DNA of 64,000 nt from CAZSAT01 sp964604675 (GCA_964604675.1 CAZSAT010000001.1:118669-182668); one strand, 5' to 3'. Counted from the first letter of the stretch, positions 40,078-48,832 are shown. A program made the numbers and translations. The notes: generated by a model not told the origin, from the letters alone.

Positions 40078-41913
40078 GTGAGCCAACCCCACCACGCCAT
40101 TGCCGTACGCGACGTGCCGCGTGTCGAGATCGCGCTCTTGCCGGCGAAGAGTCGGTACGGCGCACTGTTGAAGCGGCTCGCGAAGGACATGGACGCGGAG
40201 GTGGTGCCGCTGGACCACGTGCGCCCGGCCGACCTCGCCGAGCGGGTGGTCGTGGTGGACCTGACCAAGGTCATGGCCGTGGGAGCGCTCGGCCCGCGCG
40301 CCATCGCGATCAGCCCCAACCGCGACCTCGACTGCTACCAGGTGGTCCAGCCCCACGAGGTCGAGCACCGGCTGGGCAAGGTGCTGAAGAACCTGGTGGA
40401 GCTCGAGCGCATGCGCCACCAGGTGCGGCTCGAGCGCGAGACCATCGACATCCTGAACCAGTTCGGCCTCGCCCTGTCCGCCATCAGCGACCGCGACGAG
40501 CTGCTGCAGCGCATGGTGCGTCTGGCCTGCGACGTGCTCCGCGCCGACGGGGGCTCGCTCTACCTGCACGACGAAGAGAGCGGCACGCTGCGCTTCGCCT
40601 CCTCGCTCAACGAGACCGTCGACTTCAAGCCCAGCCGTGCCGAGCTGCCGATCGACGAACGCTCCATGGCGGGCTTCGTGGCGCGAAGGGCCGAGCAGCT
40701 CAACGTGCCGAACCTCTACGCCATCGGCCCGGACGTGCCCTACCGGCCGCGCTTCACCTTCGACCGGTCCACCGGCTACGAGACCCGCTCGGTCCTGATG
40801 ACCCCCCTGCTGGGCCGCGACGGCCAGCTGCTCGGCGTGCTCGCGCTGGTCAACCGCAAGACCACGCCTCATGCCCCGATCGCGGACTTCGATCGGGTGC
40901 TCCCCTTCGGCGAAGAACATGAGCGCATCGCGCAGTCGATCGCCAGCCAGGCGGCGGTCTCGCTCGAGAACCACAAGCTCTACGCCTCGCTGCAGAGCGT
41001 GTTCGACAGCTTCGTCGACGCGGCGGTGCAGATCATCGAGGCGCGGGATCCGTCCACCGCAGGGCACAGCCACCGCGTGGCCGACCTCACCATCCGCATG
41101 GCCCAGGTCTGCTCGGTCTCGGAGCACGCCGCCTTCGTCGGCATCAAGTACACGAACCAGGAGCTCGAGGAGCTCCGCATGGCCTCGGTGTTGCACGACT
41201 TCGGCAAGGTCGGTGTGCGCGAGGAGGTGCTGCTCAAGGCGAACCGCCTGTACAACTGGGAGCTCCGCGAGGTCGAGGATCGCTTCAAGCTCGCCGCTGT
41301 GTACGCCACCCTCGAGAACGTGGGGGAGACCCTCCAGGCACAGAACCTGGGCACCGAGCTCAAGGAGCTGAGGCACGACCTCGCGCTCGTGAAGCGCATG
41401 AACCGCGCGAGCTACCGCATCACGCCGCGCGACATCGACTCGCTGAAGCGGGCGGTCCGTCGGTGGCAGCTGCCCGACATCCAGGAACCGGTGATCCGGG
41501 ACGACCACTACAAGCGGCTCTGCATCCCGATCGGCAGCCTGGACGCCGCGGAGCGCAAGGAGATCCAGCTCCACGTCGAGCACACCTACCGCTTCCTCAA
41601 GGCCATCCCGTGGACGAAGGGCCTGGAGAGCGTGCCCGACCTCGCGGGCGCCCACCACGAGAAGCTGGATGGCACCGGCTACCCTCACGGGCGCGCTGGC
41701 AACGAGATCCCCTTCGGAGCCCAGCTGATGACCGTCGCCGACATCTTCGACGCGCTGACCGCCGGCGATCGTCCGTACAAGCCCGCCATGCCCGTGGAGA
41801 AGGCGCTGTCGATCCTCCGCCACGAGGTGGACGCCGGCCACGTCAACGGCGAGGTGGTGGAGCTGCTGGCGGCCCAGCGGCTCTGGACCTGCGTGTTGAG
41901 CGAGAGCGCCTGA
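40078..41913 (+). CDS. GAF/HD-GYP cyclic-di-GMP phosphodiesterase-like protein
   Basis: 611 aa. N-terminal ~110 residues form an alpha/beta unit, possibly a degenerate receiver domain, then a short coiled coil (KVLKNLVELERMRHQVRLER), a GAF domain (~125-300, with ADGGSLYLHDEESGTLRFAS and FVARRAEQLNVPNLY) and an HD-GYP domain. The metal residues are intact: GHSHRVADLT, H373-D374 in LHDFGKVGV, and HHEKLDGTGYP from residue 526. Canonical HD-GYPs have about 57 residues between HD and HHE; here there are about 152. It should lower c-di-GMP in response to a small molecule sensed by GAF, which affects motility and adhesion. Cytoplasmic. Confidence 0.85.
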   Translation: MSQPHHAIAVRDVPRVEIALLPAKSRYGALLKRLAKDMDAEVVPLDHVRPADLAERVVVVDLTKVMAVGALGPRAIAISPNRDLDCYQVVQPHEVEHRLGKVLKNLVELERMRHQVRLERETIDILNQFGLALSAISDRDELLQRMVRLACDVLRADGGSLYLHDEESGTLRFASSLNETVDFKPSRAELPIDERSMAGFVARRAEQLNVPNLYAIGPDVPYRPRFTFDRSTGYETRSVLMTPLLGRDGQLLGVLALVNRKTTPHAPIADFDRVLPFGEEHERIAQSIASQAAVSLENHKLYASLQSVFDSFVDAAVQIIEARDPSTAGHSHRVADLTIRMAQVCSVSEHAAFVGIKYTNQELEELRMASVLHDFGKVGVREEVLLKANRLYNWELREVEDRFKLAAVYATLENVGETLQAQNLGTELKELRHDLALVKRMNRASYRITPRDIDSLKRAVRRWQLPDIQEPVIRDDHYKRLCIPIGSLDAAERKEIQLHVEHTYRFLKAIPWTKGLESVPDLAGAHHEKLDGTGYPHGRAGNEIPFGAQLMTVADIFDALTAGDRPYKPAMPVEKALSILRHEVDAGHVNGEVVELLAAQRLWTCVLSESA

Positions 41914-41914
41914 G

Positions 41915-41927
41915 GACCGTCGGTCCG
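41915..41927 (+). terminator. Small hairpin after the HD-GYP gene
   Basis: GGACC GTC GGTCC, a perfect 5-bp stem with a 3-nt loop, one nucleotide beyond the stop codon. Weak terminator candidate. Confidence 0.35.
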
Positions 41928-41932
41928 AACGA

Positions 41933-41947
41933 TCTCCAGGCTGGAGA
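41933..41947 (+). promoter_or_regulatory. 15-nt palindrome upstream of the MopE-fibrinogen gene
   Basis: TCTCCAG G CTGGAGA is a perfect odd-length palindrome whose end lies 17 nt upstream of the TAGCGT -10, so it covers the -35 region. A possible operator. Confidence 0.35.
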
Positions 41948-41964
41948 CCGCGGTCGTGAGCGTG

Positions 41965-41970
41965 TAGCGT
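41965..41970 (+). promoter_or_regulatory. -10 hexamer TAGCGT, leaderless start
   Basis: TAGCGT ends 5 nt before the ATG at 41976. An in-frame TGA at 41970-41972 excludes any upstream start, so the short lipoprotein signal that follows is real. Confidence 0.55.
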
Positions 41971-41975
41971 GAGCC

Positions 41976-44387
41976 ATGCTCACCACGACCCTGCTCTTGT
42001 TGGCCTGCCGCACCGACACCAAGCCCGAGGTGGACACCGGACAGGTCGCGTTGGTCGACGAAGACACCGCGGAGCCCGACGACACCCCGGTCGACACCGG
42101 CCCCTTCGACGCCGACCAGGACGGTGTGGCCGCGGCGGACGACTGCGACGACCTCGATCCGAGCGTGGGCGCCGAGCAGACCTGGTACGCCGACGCCGAC
42201 GGCGACGGCTACGGCCACCCCAGCTACAGCGACACGGGCTGCACGCAGCCCGACGGCTACGTCGACAACGCCGAGGACTGCGACGACGGGGCCGAGAACG
42301 TGCACCCCGGAGCCGACGAGCCCGACTGCACCGACCCCGTGGACTACAACTGCGACGGCTCGGTGGGCTACGCGGACGCGGACGCGGACGGCTTCGCCGC
42401 CTGCGAGGAGTGCGACGACAACTCCAGCGCCATCCACCCGAACGCTCTCGAGGTCTGCAACGGGGTCGACGACGACTGCTCGGGCAGCGTGGACGACGAC
42501 GCGAGCGATGCGAGCACCTGGTACGCCGACGCGGACGGCGACGGCTACGGGGACCCGGGCGCGGGCACCGAGGCCTGCGACGCCGCGGAGGGCCAGGTCT
42601 CCGACGCCACCGACTGCGACGACACTGACGACGCCGTGAACCCGGCCGCCACCGAGCTCTGCAACGAGCAGGACGACGACTGCGACGGGCTCGTGGACGA
42701 CGACGACCCGGACCTCGCCGACGCGAGCACCTGGTACCGGGACGCCGACGGGGACGGCTACGGCCGCAGCGACGTGAGCCAACAGAGCTGCTCCGCGGAG
42801 AGCGGCTGGGTGGCCGACGCCACCGACTGCGACGACGACGCGGAGAGCGCCAACCCGGCGGGCAGCGAGGTCTGCGACGGGCTGGACAACGACTGCAACG
42901 GCACGACCGACGACGGCGCGAGCGACGCGAGCACCTGGTACGCCGACGCCGATGGCGACGGCTTCGGCGATGCCACCAGCTCAGCGGACGCCTGCGAAGC
43001 CGGCAGCGGCGAGGTCGCCGACGCCACCGACTGCGACGATGGCGACAGCGCGGTCCACCCGGACGCCGACGAGCTCTGCAACGGCGTCGACGACGACTGC
43101 TCGGGTGGTGTGGACGACGACCCCAGCGACCAGGGCAGCTGGTACGTGGATGGCGACGGAGACGGCTTCGGCAGCGACGAGACGGTCGAAGCCTGCGATC
43201 AGCCCTCGGGCTCCTCGGAGGCCGACGGGGACTGCGACGACGCCGACGATGCGGTGCACCCGGAAGCCGACGAGGTGTGCAACGGCGTGGACGACGACTG
43301 CAACGGCTGGACCGACGACGACGACCCGGGGCTCACCGATGCGAGCACCTGGTACCTCGACCACGACGGAGACACCTACGGCGACCCGGACCTGTCGACC
43401 GACGCCTGCGAAGCGCCCGCCAGCTACGTGGCCGACGACCAGGACTGCGACGACCTGGACGCCACGGTGAACCCGGAGCTGATCTGGTACGCCGACGCCG
43501 ACGGTGACGGCTTCGGGGACGTGGACGACGACACCACGGGCTGCGAGCAGCCGAGCGGGCGCGTGGCCGACGCCACCGACTGCGACGACGGCGCCGACGA
43601 CGTCTACCCCGGGGCCCCGGAGGTCTGCGACGCGTCGCTGGATGCCGACTGCGACGGCGTCACCCCCGACGGGTGCTCCAGCTGCCTGGAGATCCTGGAC
43701 TCCGGCGGCTCCAGCGGCGACGGGCTCTACCCGATCGATCCCGACGGACCCGACGGCGCGCTCGCCGAGGTCGACACCTGGTGCGACATGAGCACCGACG
43801 GCGGGGGCTGGACGCTCGTGCAGCGCACCGTGTGGGACTGGAGCGAGTCCAGCCAGCTCGAGACGGACTACGCCAGCTGGTACGGCGACACCCTCGGCAG
43901 CGCCGACGAGGGCTACGCGTTCCGGCTGCTCGGGCAGGCCTGGCCGCTGGTCGCCGACGAGACCGAGATGCTGGTGACCCACGCGCTCCGCACGACCGAC
44001 GGGGGCGTGTGCGACCCGCTCTACTACGACGGGTCCTTCACCAGCCTCGAGGTGGGGGAGGAGACCGCCAGCTGGGACGGCTTCAGCTCGGGGGTGACCC
44101 TCGTGAACGACGCGGAGCTCTCCACCACCGACTCGGGACCGAGCTCGGGCTGCGTCACGGGCTACGACGCGGCGCCGTGGTTCTACTCCTGGTGCTGCAC
44201 CACCTGCCCCACCTTCAAGGGCGGCTACTGGACCGACGAGGCCCACCCGATGGCGAGCTACACCGGCTCCAGCAGCGATCTGTACGGGAACCTGGAGGAC
44301 GACGTCTGCGGCAGCGCCGAGGTCCAGATGAACGACAACGGCTCCAGCTACCGCGGGGTCGACGCCATGGACGTCTACCTGCGCTGA
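41976..44387 (+). CDS. MopE-repeat surface lipoprotein with a fibrinogen-like domain
   Basis: 803 aa. Short lipoprotein signal MLTTTLLLLAC (Cys 11). Residues ~40-560 contain a series of 'putative metal-binding' (Cu-binding MopE, PF11617-like) repeats: W-Y-x-D-x-D-G-D-G-(Y/F)-G ... C ... D-C-D-D ... (H/N)-P ... E-x-C-(D/N)-G-x-D-(D/N)-D-C. In Methylococcus MopE related repeats bind copper or calcium. The C-terminal ~230 residues start with SCLEILDSGGSSGDGLYPI and WCDMSTDGGGWTLVQRT, a fibrinogen-related domain otherwise known mainly from animal lectins and some myxobacteria. It ends in VQMNDNGSSYRGVDAMDVYL. Probably a surface-displayed, metal-stabilised adhesin. Monocistronic. Confidence 0.85.
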   Translation: MLTTTLLLLACRTDTKPEVDTGQVALVDEDTAEPDDTPVDTGPFDADQDGVAAADDCDDLDPSVGAEQTWYADADGDGYGHPSYSDTGCTQPDGYVDNAEDCDDGAENVHPGADEPDCTDPVDYNCDGSVGYADADADGFAACEECDDNSSAIHPNALEVCNGVDDDCSGSVDDDASDASTWYADADGDGYGDPGAGTEACDAAEGQVSDATDCDDTDDAVNPAATELCNEQDDDCDGLVDDDDPDLADASTWYRDADGDGYGRSDVSQQSCSAESGWVADATDCDDDAESANPAGSEVCDGLDNDCNGTTDDGASDASTWYADADGDGFGDATSSADACEAGSGEVADATDCDDGDSAVHPDADELCNGVDDDCSGGVDDDPSDQGSWYVDGDGDGFGSDETVEACDQPSGSSEADGDCDDADDAVHPEADEVCNGVDDDCNGWTDDDDPGLTDASTWYLDHDGDTYGDPDLSTDACEAPASYVADDQDCDDLDATVNPELIWYADADGDGFGDVDDDTTGCEQPSGRVADATDCDDGADDVYPGAPEVCDASLDADCDGVTPDGCSSCLEILDSGGSSGDGLYPIDPDGPDGALAEVDTWCDMSTDGGGWTLVQRTVWDWSESSQLETDYASWYGDTLGSADEGYAFRLLGQAWPLVADETEMLVTHALRTTDGGVCDPLYYDGSFTSLEVGEETASWDGFSSGVTLVNDAELSTTDSGPSSGCVTGYDAAPWFYSWCCTTCPTFKGGYWTDEAHPMASYTGSSSDLYGNLEDDVCGSAEVQMNDNGSSYRGVDAMDVYLR

Positions 44388-44413
44388 CACGCGAACGGGC
44401 CCGCGACCGCGCG

Positions 44414-44426
44414 GTGTGGGCCACAC
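44414..44426 (+). promoter_or_regulatory. Palindrome upstream of the molybdoenzyme operon
   Basis: GTGTGG G CCACAC, a perfect 13-nt odd palindrome, ends 19 nt before the -10-like TTAGAT at 44446-44451 and so overlaps the -35 region. Candidate operator for a regulator of the aromatic-CoA operon. Confidence 0.35.
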
Positions 44427-44445
44427 GCCGTACCGGGCCGTCGGG

Positions 44446-44451
44446 TTAGAT
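44446..44451 (+). promoter_or_regulatory. -10-like TTAGAT of the molybdoenzyme operon
   Basis: GGGTTAGAT lies 17 nt before the ATG at 44469. No good -35 is visible. GAGG at 44460-44463 is weakly placed for ribosome binding. Confidence 0.35.
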
Positions 44452-44468
44452 CCCGCGGCGAGGCCCCC

Positions 44469-47258
44469 ATGAAGTCGCTCCTGAACCTGACGGTCAACGG
44501 CGAGTCCCACGAGGTCGCCGCGCACCAGCACTGGTCGCTGCTGGAGGTCCTCCGCTACGAGCTGGGGCTCACCGGCAGCAAGCAGGGTTGCGACAAGGGC
44601 GACTGCGGCGCGTGCACGGTGCTCCTCGACGGCGACCCGGTGCTCGCCTGCTGCACGCTCGGCGCGGCGGTCGAAGGCCGGAACGTCACCACCATCGAAG
44701 GCCTCGCCGCGCCGGAGGGACCCGACCCCGTCCAGCGGGCCTTCGACGTCTGCGGCGCCTTGCAGTGCGGCTTCTGCCAGCCCGGCATGATCCTCTCCGC
44801 GCGGGCGCTCCTGAACGAGAACCCCACGCCCAGCCGCGACGAGATCAAGGAAGCCCTGGGCGGCAACCTCTGCCGCTGCACGGGCTACACCAAGATCGTC
44901 GATGCCGTGGAGCTGGCTGCGAAGGGCGTCGACGCACAGGTCCCCGTGGCCTACGGCGAACCCACCGAAGGCTTCCTCGTCCTCGGCTCCCCCGGTCGCA
45001 AGGCCGACGCGATCGAGAAGGCCGTCGGCACCGCGATCTACGCCGACGACATCCAGCTGCCGCGCATGGCCCACGCCAAGATCCTGCGCAGCCCCCACGC
45101 CCACGCGCGCATCCGGGGCGTCGACACGTCCAAGGCCGAGGCGCTGCCGGGGGTCTACGCGGTGATGACCGGCGCCGAGCTGCCCACGCCGTACTGCGTC
45201 ATCCCCTGGACACCGGACGAGCACGCCCTCGCCCTCGACAAGGTGCGCTACGTGGGCGACGGCGTAGCCGCGGTCGCCGCCGTCGACGAGGACACCGCCA
45301 ACGCAGCCCTCGACCTGATCGAGGTCGACTACGAGGTGTTGCCCGCCGCGGTGGAGCCCGAGCAGGCGCTCGCCGACGACGCGCCCCTCATCCACGACAC
45401 CGACTGGAAGGGCCGCGACCGCACGAGCAACGTGTGCAAGCAGGTGAAGCTCTCCTTCGGCGAGGTGGACGAGGCGCTCGCGGAGTGTGCGGCCACGGTG
45501 TCGGACACGTGGTTCTTCGAGGGCACCACCCACGCCGCGATCGAGCCGCACTGCGCGGTGGCCCAGTGGAGCCCGGACGAGCGGCTCACCCTGTGGTCGG
45601 CCACCCAGGTGCCGCACTACCTCCACCGGGAGCTGGCGAAGGTGCTGGGGGTCGGCCAGGAGCGCATCCGGGTCATCCAGCCTGCGCTCGGCGGCGCCTT
45701 CGGCGGCAAGTCGGAGCCCTTCGACCTCGAGTTCGTGGTCGCGGTGCTGGCCAAGAAGGCCGGCCGGCCCGTGAAGTGCCTCTACACCCGCGAGGAGGTC
45801 TTCTACAGCCACCGCGGCCGGCACCCCATGGAGATGCGCTTCACCATGGGCGTGAGCGCCGACGGGCGGCTGAAGGCGGTCGACAGCGACATCGTGATCG
45901 ACGGCGGCGCCTACCACTCCTTCGGCATGATCACGGCCTACTACTCGGGACAGCTCTTGACCGGACCGGTGGGCATGGAGACCTACCGCTTCCGCAGCCG
46001 GCGGGTCTACACCAACAAGCCGTGCTGTGGACCGAAGCGCGGGCACGGCTCGGTGCAGCCGCGCTTCCCGTTCGCGTGCGGCCTGGACGAGCTCGCCGAG
46101 ACGATCGGCATGGACCCGATCGACATCCGACGGGTCAACGCGGTGGAGGCCGGCACCGACACGGTCAACGGGCAGCACGTGCCGTCCACGGGGCTGGTGG
46201 CCTGCCTCGACGCGGTGGAGAGCGCCTCGGATTGGAAGGCGCGGCGCGGCAAGCTGCCCTTCGGCCGCGGCCTCGGCGTGGCCACGAGCATGTACATCTC
46301 GGGCACCGCCTACCCGATCTACCCCAACGAGATGCCTCAGAGTGCCGTGCAGCTCCGGGGCGATCGGAGCGGCAAGATCACGGTGTTCTGCGGGGCGAGC
46401 GACATCGGACAGGGCTCCGACGGGGTGCTCGCCTACATCGTGGCCGAGGAGACCGGCCTCCACCCCGACGACGTGGTGGTCGTGAGCTCCGACACCGACC
46501 TCACCCCGGTGGATCTGGGTGCCTACTCCAGCCGCGTCACCTTCATGATGGGCACCGCGTGCCAGGAGGCCGCCCGGAAGCTCCGACGGCGCATGTGCAG
46601 CGCGGTCGGCAGGCACTGGGACGTGCCGGCCGAGCAGGTCGGCGTCGCCCTGGGGCACGTGTACGACCGCGCCGACACCTCCCGCCAGCTGGGCACCCGC
46701 GAGGCGATGATCCTGGCCGAGGCGGCCGAAGGCACCCTGGGCGCGACCGGCCACTACTGGACCCGACCGGTGGGGCCGAAGTACCGCGGGGGCACGATCG
46801 GCTCCTCGCCGGCCTACAGCACCACGGCCCACGTGGCCGAGGTGGTGGTGGACCCGAGCACCGGGGTCCTGACCGCGGTCAAGTTCTGGGCCGCCCACGA
46901 CTGCGGCCGCGCCATCAACCCGGTGATGGTGGAAGGCCAGATCGAAGGCTCGGTGTACATGGGCTGGGCCGAGGCCCAGATGGAGGAACACACCTTCCGA
47001 CCCGACGGGCTGCACCGCGGTCCGAACCTGCTCGACTACCGCATCCCCACCAGCGTGGAGACCCCCGACATCGAGACCGCCATCATCGAGGCGCTCGACC
47101 CCGGCGGACCCTACGGCGCCAAGGAGGCTGGAGAGGGCCCCCTGCACCCCGCCATCCCGGCGGTGGCCAACGCCATCCACGACGCGGTCGGCGTCCGCCT
47201 CCGTCGCATCCCCTTCACGCCGGAGCGGATCCTCGCCGCGCTGGAGGGCCGATGCTGA
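44469..47258 (+). CDS. Molybdenum hydroxylase, fused 2Fe-2S and molybdopterin subunits (4-hydroxybenzoyl-CoA-reductase-like)
   Basis: 929 aa. Residues 1-160 form the two-cluster iron-sulfur subunit: a plant-ferredoxin-type cluster CDKGDCGAC...CC and the second cluster CGFCQPG...CRCTGY. From ~165 the protein is a xanthine-oxidase-family molybdenum subunit: DDIQLPRMAHAKILRSPHAH, the Mo-pterin segment QPALGGAFGGKSEP, GASDIGQGSDGV, and the active-site Glu in YGAKEAGEGPLHP. The partner FAD subunit directly downstream (7-nt overlap) carries the extra 4Fe-4S site of 4-hydroxybenzoyl-CoA reductase, which makes that reaction the best guess. In Thauera these two parts are separate HcrC and HcrA chains; here they are fused. 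Confidence 0.85.
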   Translation: MKSLLNLTVNGESHEVAAHQHWSLLEVLRYELGLTGSKQGCDKGDCGACTVLLDGDPVLACCTLGAAVEGRNVTTIEGLAAPEGPDPVQRAFDVCGALQCGFCQPGMILSARALLNENPTPSRDEIKEALGGNLCRCTGYTKIVDAVELAAKGVDAQVPVAYGEPTEGFLVLGSPGRKADAIEKAVGTAIYADDIQLPRMAHAKILRSPHAHARIRGVDTSKAEALPGVYAVMTGAELPTPYCVIPWTPDEHALALDKVRYVGDGVAAVAAVDEDTANAALDLIEVDYEVLPAAVEPEQALADDAPLIHDTDWKGRDRTSNVCKQVKLSFGEVDEALAECAATVSDTWFFEGTTHAAIEPHCAVAQWSPDERLTLWSATQVPHYLHRELAKVLGVGQERIRVIQPALGGAFGGKSEPFDLEFVVAVLAKKAGRPVKCLYTREEVFYSHRGRHPMEMRFTMGVSADGRLKAVDSDIVIDGGAYHSFGMITAYYSGQLLTGPVGMETYRFRSRRVYTNKPCCGPKRGHGSVQPRFPFACGLDELAETIGMDPIDIRRVNAVEAGTDTVNGQHVPSTGLVACLDAVESASDWKARRGKLPFGRGLGVATSMYISGTAYPIYPNEMPQSAVQLRGDRSGKITVFCGASDIGQGSDGVLAYIVAEETGLHPDDVVVVSSDTDLTPVDLGAYSSRVTFMMGTACQEAARKLRRRMCSAVGRHWDVPAEQVGVALGHVYDRADTSRQLGTREAMILAEAAEGTLGATGHYWTRPVGPKYRGGTIGSSPAYSTTAHVAEVVVDPSTGVLTAVKFWAAHDCGRAINPVMVEGQIEGSVYMGWAEAQMEEHTFRPDGLHRGPNLLDYRIPTSVETPDIETAIIEALDPGGPYGAKEAGEGPLHPAIPAVANAIHDAVGVRLRRIPFTPERILAALEGRC

Positions 47259-48220
47259 GGATGCCGGCCTTCCGCTACGTGCACGCCCGGTCCTGGACCG
47301 AAGCGCGGGACCTGTGGCACGGCGCCTCCGCGGCCATGTACGTCGCCGGCGGCACCGACCTGCTGCCGAACCTGAAGCACGAGCTCTTCCGACCCGAGGT
47401 GCTCGTCGGGCTCTCCGGCCTCGGCCGCGGGACCGTGCGGGCCGACGGTTCCACGATCGTCATCGACGCCAACGTCACGCTGGACGCGCTCGCACGGGAT
47501 CCGCTGACCCCAGCCCCGCTGGCCCAGGCCGCCGGGCTGGTCGCGGGACCGCAGATCCGTCGCATGGGCACGATCGGCGGCAACGTGCTGCTCGACACCC
47601 GCTGCCTCTTCTACAACCAGTCCAGGTTCTGGCGCCAGGCGCTAGGGCACTGCCTGAAGGCCGAGGGCGACTGGTGCCACGTGATCGGCGGCCCCAAGAC
47701 CTGCGTGGCCGCGCAGTCCAGCGACTGCGTACCGGTGCTGCTGGCCATGGACGCCGCCATCGTGCTGATGGGACCGAGCGGCCGTCGCGAGCTGAAGCTC
47801 CGCGAGCTGTACCGCTTCAACGGCATGGACCACCTCACGATCGAGAAGGGCGAGCTCCTGACCGAGGTCCGCGTTCCACGACCGGTGGCCGGCTTCCGCG
47901 GCCAGTACCGGAAGCTGCGCATGCGCGGCTCGATCGACTTCCCACAGCTCGGGGTGGCGGTCACGGCGGTCTTCGACGGCGACGTGCCCACGTCGCTCGA
48001 CATCGTGGTCGGCGCGGCCAACCCCCAGCCCAAGCCGGTGCGGAAGCTCGAGCCCTACCTCGGCCAGCCGCTCACCGAAGACGCTGTCGAAGCCATCGCT
48101 GCGCTCGTGGTGAAGCAGACCCGGCCGAACGAGGCGGTGCAGGGCGACCCCCAGTGGCGCCGCGGCGTGGCGGGCATCTACGCCGCCCGATCGCTCCGGG
48201 AGCTTCGAGACCAGGCATAG
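47252..48220 (+). CDS. FAD/4Fe-4S subunit of a 4-hydroxybenzoyl-CoA-reductase-like enzyme
   Basis: 322 aa, FAD-binding PCMH-type fold as in CoxM/HcrB: YVAGGTDLLPNLKHE for FAD, then GPQIRRMGTIGGNVLLD. An insert of about 40 residues contains C118, C134, C142 and C151 (RCLFYNQ, GHCLK, WCHV, KTCVA). These spacings (16, 8, 9) match what I recall for the 4Fe-4S ligands of Thauera HcrB, absent from xanthine dehydrogenase and CO dehydrogenase. In HcrB the cluster drives electrons inward from ferredoxin, so the enzyme runs as a reductase. ATG 47252 overlaps the upstream gene by 7 nt. The ahpC control region starts at its stop codon. Confidence 0.85.
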   Translation: MLRMPAFRYVHARSWTEARDLWHGASAAMYVAGGTDLLPNLKHELFRPEVLVGLSGLGRGTVRADGSTIVIDANVTLDALARDPLTPAPLAQAAGLVAGPQIRRMGTIGGNVLLDTRCLFYNQSRFWRQALGHCLKAEGDWCHVIGGPKTCVAAQSSDCVPVLLAMDAAIVLMGPSGRRELKLRELYRFNGMDHLTIEKGELLTEVRVPRPVAGFRGQYRKLRMRGSIDFPQLGVAVTAVFDGDVPTSLDIVVGAANPQPKPVRKLEPYLGQPLTEDAVEAIAALVVKQTRPNEAVQGDPQWRRGVAGIYAARSLRELRDQA

Positions 48221-48221
48221 G

Positions 48222-48258
48222 CTATCGATTGAAGCGGATTGATGTCTTGGCCCTATCG
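48222..48258 (+). promoter_or_regulatory. ahpC control region with two CTATCG repeats
   Basis: CTATCG occurs at 48222-48227 and 48253-48258, 31 nt apart start to start (three helical turns); the first lies in the near-palindrome CTATCGATTG. TTGAAG (48229-48234) could be a -35 with CTATCG/CCTATC as -10 (17-18 nt spacer). This fits a LysR-type activator such as the OxyR encoded tail to tail with ahpC. The leader carries AGGAG before the ATG at 48300. Confidence 0.4.
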
Positions 48259-48299
48259 GTCGGCGCGGGTGACCTTGTCCTGGCAACCAGGAGTTCCCC

Positions 48300-48830
48300 A
48301 TGCTGACCATCGGCGACCGTTTCCCCGCCTTCTCCCTGCAGGCCGTGGCCGCAGACCGCAGCTTCGTGACCGTGACCGAGGCCCAGGCGCCCGGCGACTG
48401 GACCGTGCTCTTCTTCTGGCCGATGGACTTCACCTTCATCTGCCCGACCGAGTTGCAGGCCTTCGGCCAGAGGCACGCGGCCTTCCGGGCCCTCGGCGCC
48501 ACGCTGCTCGGCGCGAGCACCGACACCCACTTCGTGCACCTGGCGTGGAGGGAACAGCACCCCGCCCTGGGCGACCTGCCCTACCCCATGCTCGCCGACA
48601 CGAAGCGCGAGCTGACCGCCGCGCTCGGGATCCTCGACAAGGAGGCCGGGGTCGCCCTCCGCGCCACCTACATCGTCGATCCTGAGGGCGTCATCCGGCA
48701 CGTGGCCGTGAACGACCTGAGCGTGGGCCGCAACGTCGACGAGGTGCTGCGGGTGCTCGAGGCGCTCCAGACCGACGAGCTGACCCCGTGTGGCTGGACG
48801 CCGGGCGAGGCGACGCTGGGCGCGGCGTAG
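48300..48830 (+). CDS. ahpC: Peroxiredoxin, AhpC type
   Basis: 176 aa typical 2-Cys peroxiredoxin. Peroxidatic Cys48 in PMDFTFICPTE, with the Pro/Thr/Arg environment conserved, and resolving Cys164 near the C-terminus in ELTPCGW. It reduces H2O2, alkyl hydroperoxides and peroxynitrite, using AhpF or AhpD/thioredoxin as reductant; none of those is nearby. AGGAG lies 6 nt before the ATG. It ends 2 nt before the stop codon of the convergent oxyR-like gene. Confidence 0.92.
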   Translation: MLTIGDRFPAFSLQAVAADRSFVTVTEAQAPGDWTVLFFWPMDFTFICPTELQAFGQRHAAFRALGATLLGASTDTHFVHLAWREQHPALGDLPYPMLADTKRELTAALGILDKEAGVALRATYIVDPEGVIRHVAVNDLSVGRNVDEVLRVLEALQTDELTPCGWTPGEATLGAA

Positions 48831-48832
48831 CG

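Noticed and set aside
42981..47180. A 1399-codon minus-strand frame opposite the MopE and molybdoenzyme genes
   Set aside because: Valine/glycine/histidine-biased composition, crossing two well-supported plus-strand genes and their promoter; no domains.
44469..48220. Xanthine dehydrogenase or CO dehydrogenase
   Set aside because: The FAD subunit carries the four-Cys 4Fe-4S insert not found in those enzymes, and the CO dehydrogenase active-site motif was not seen.
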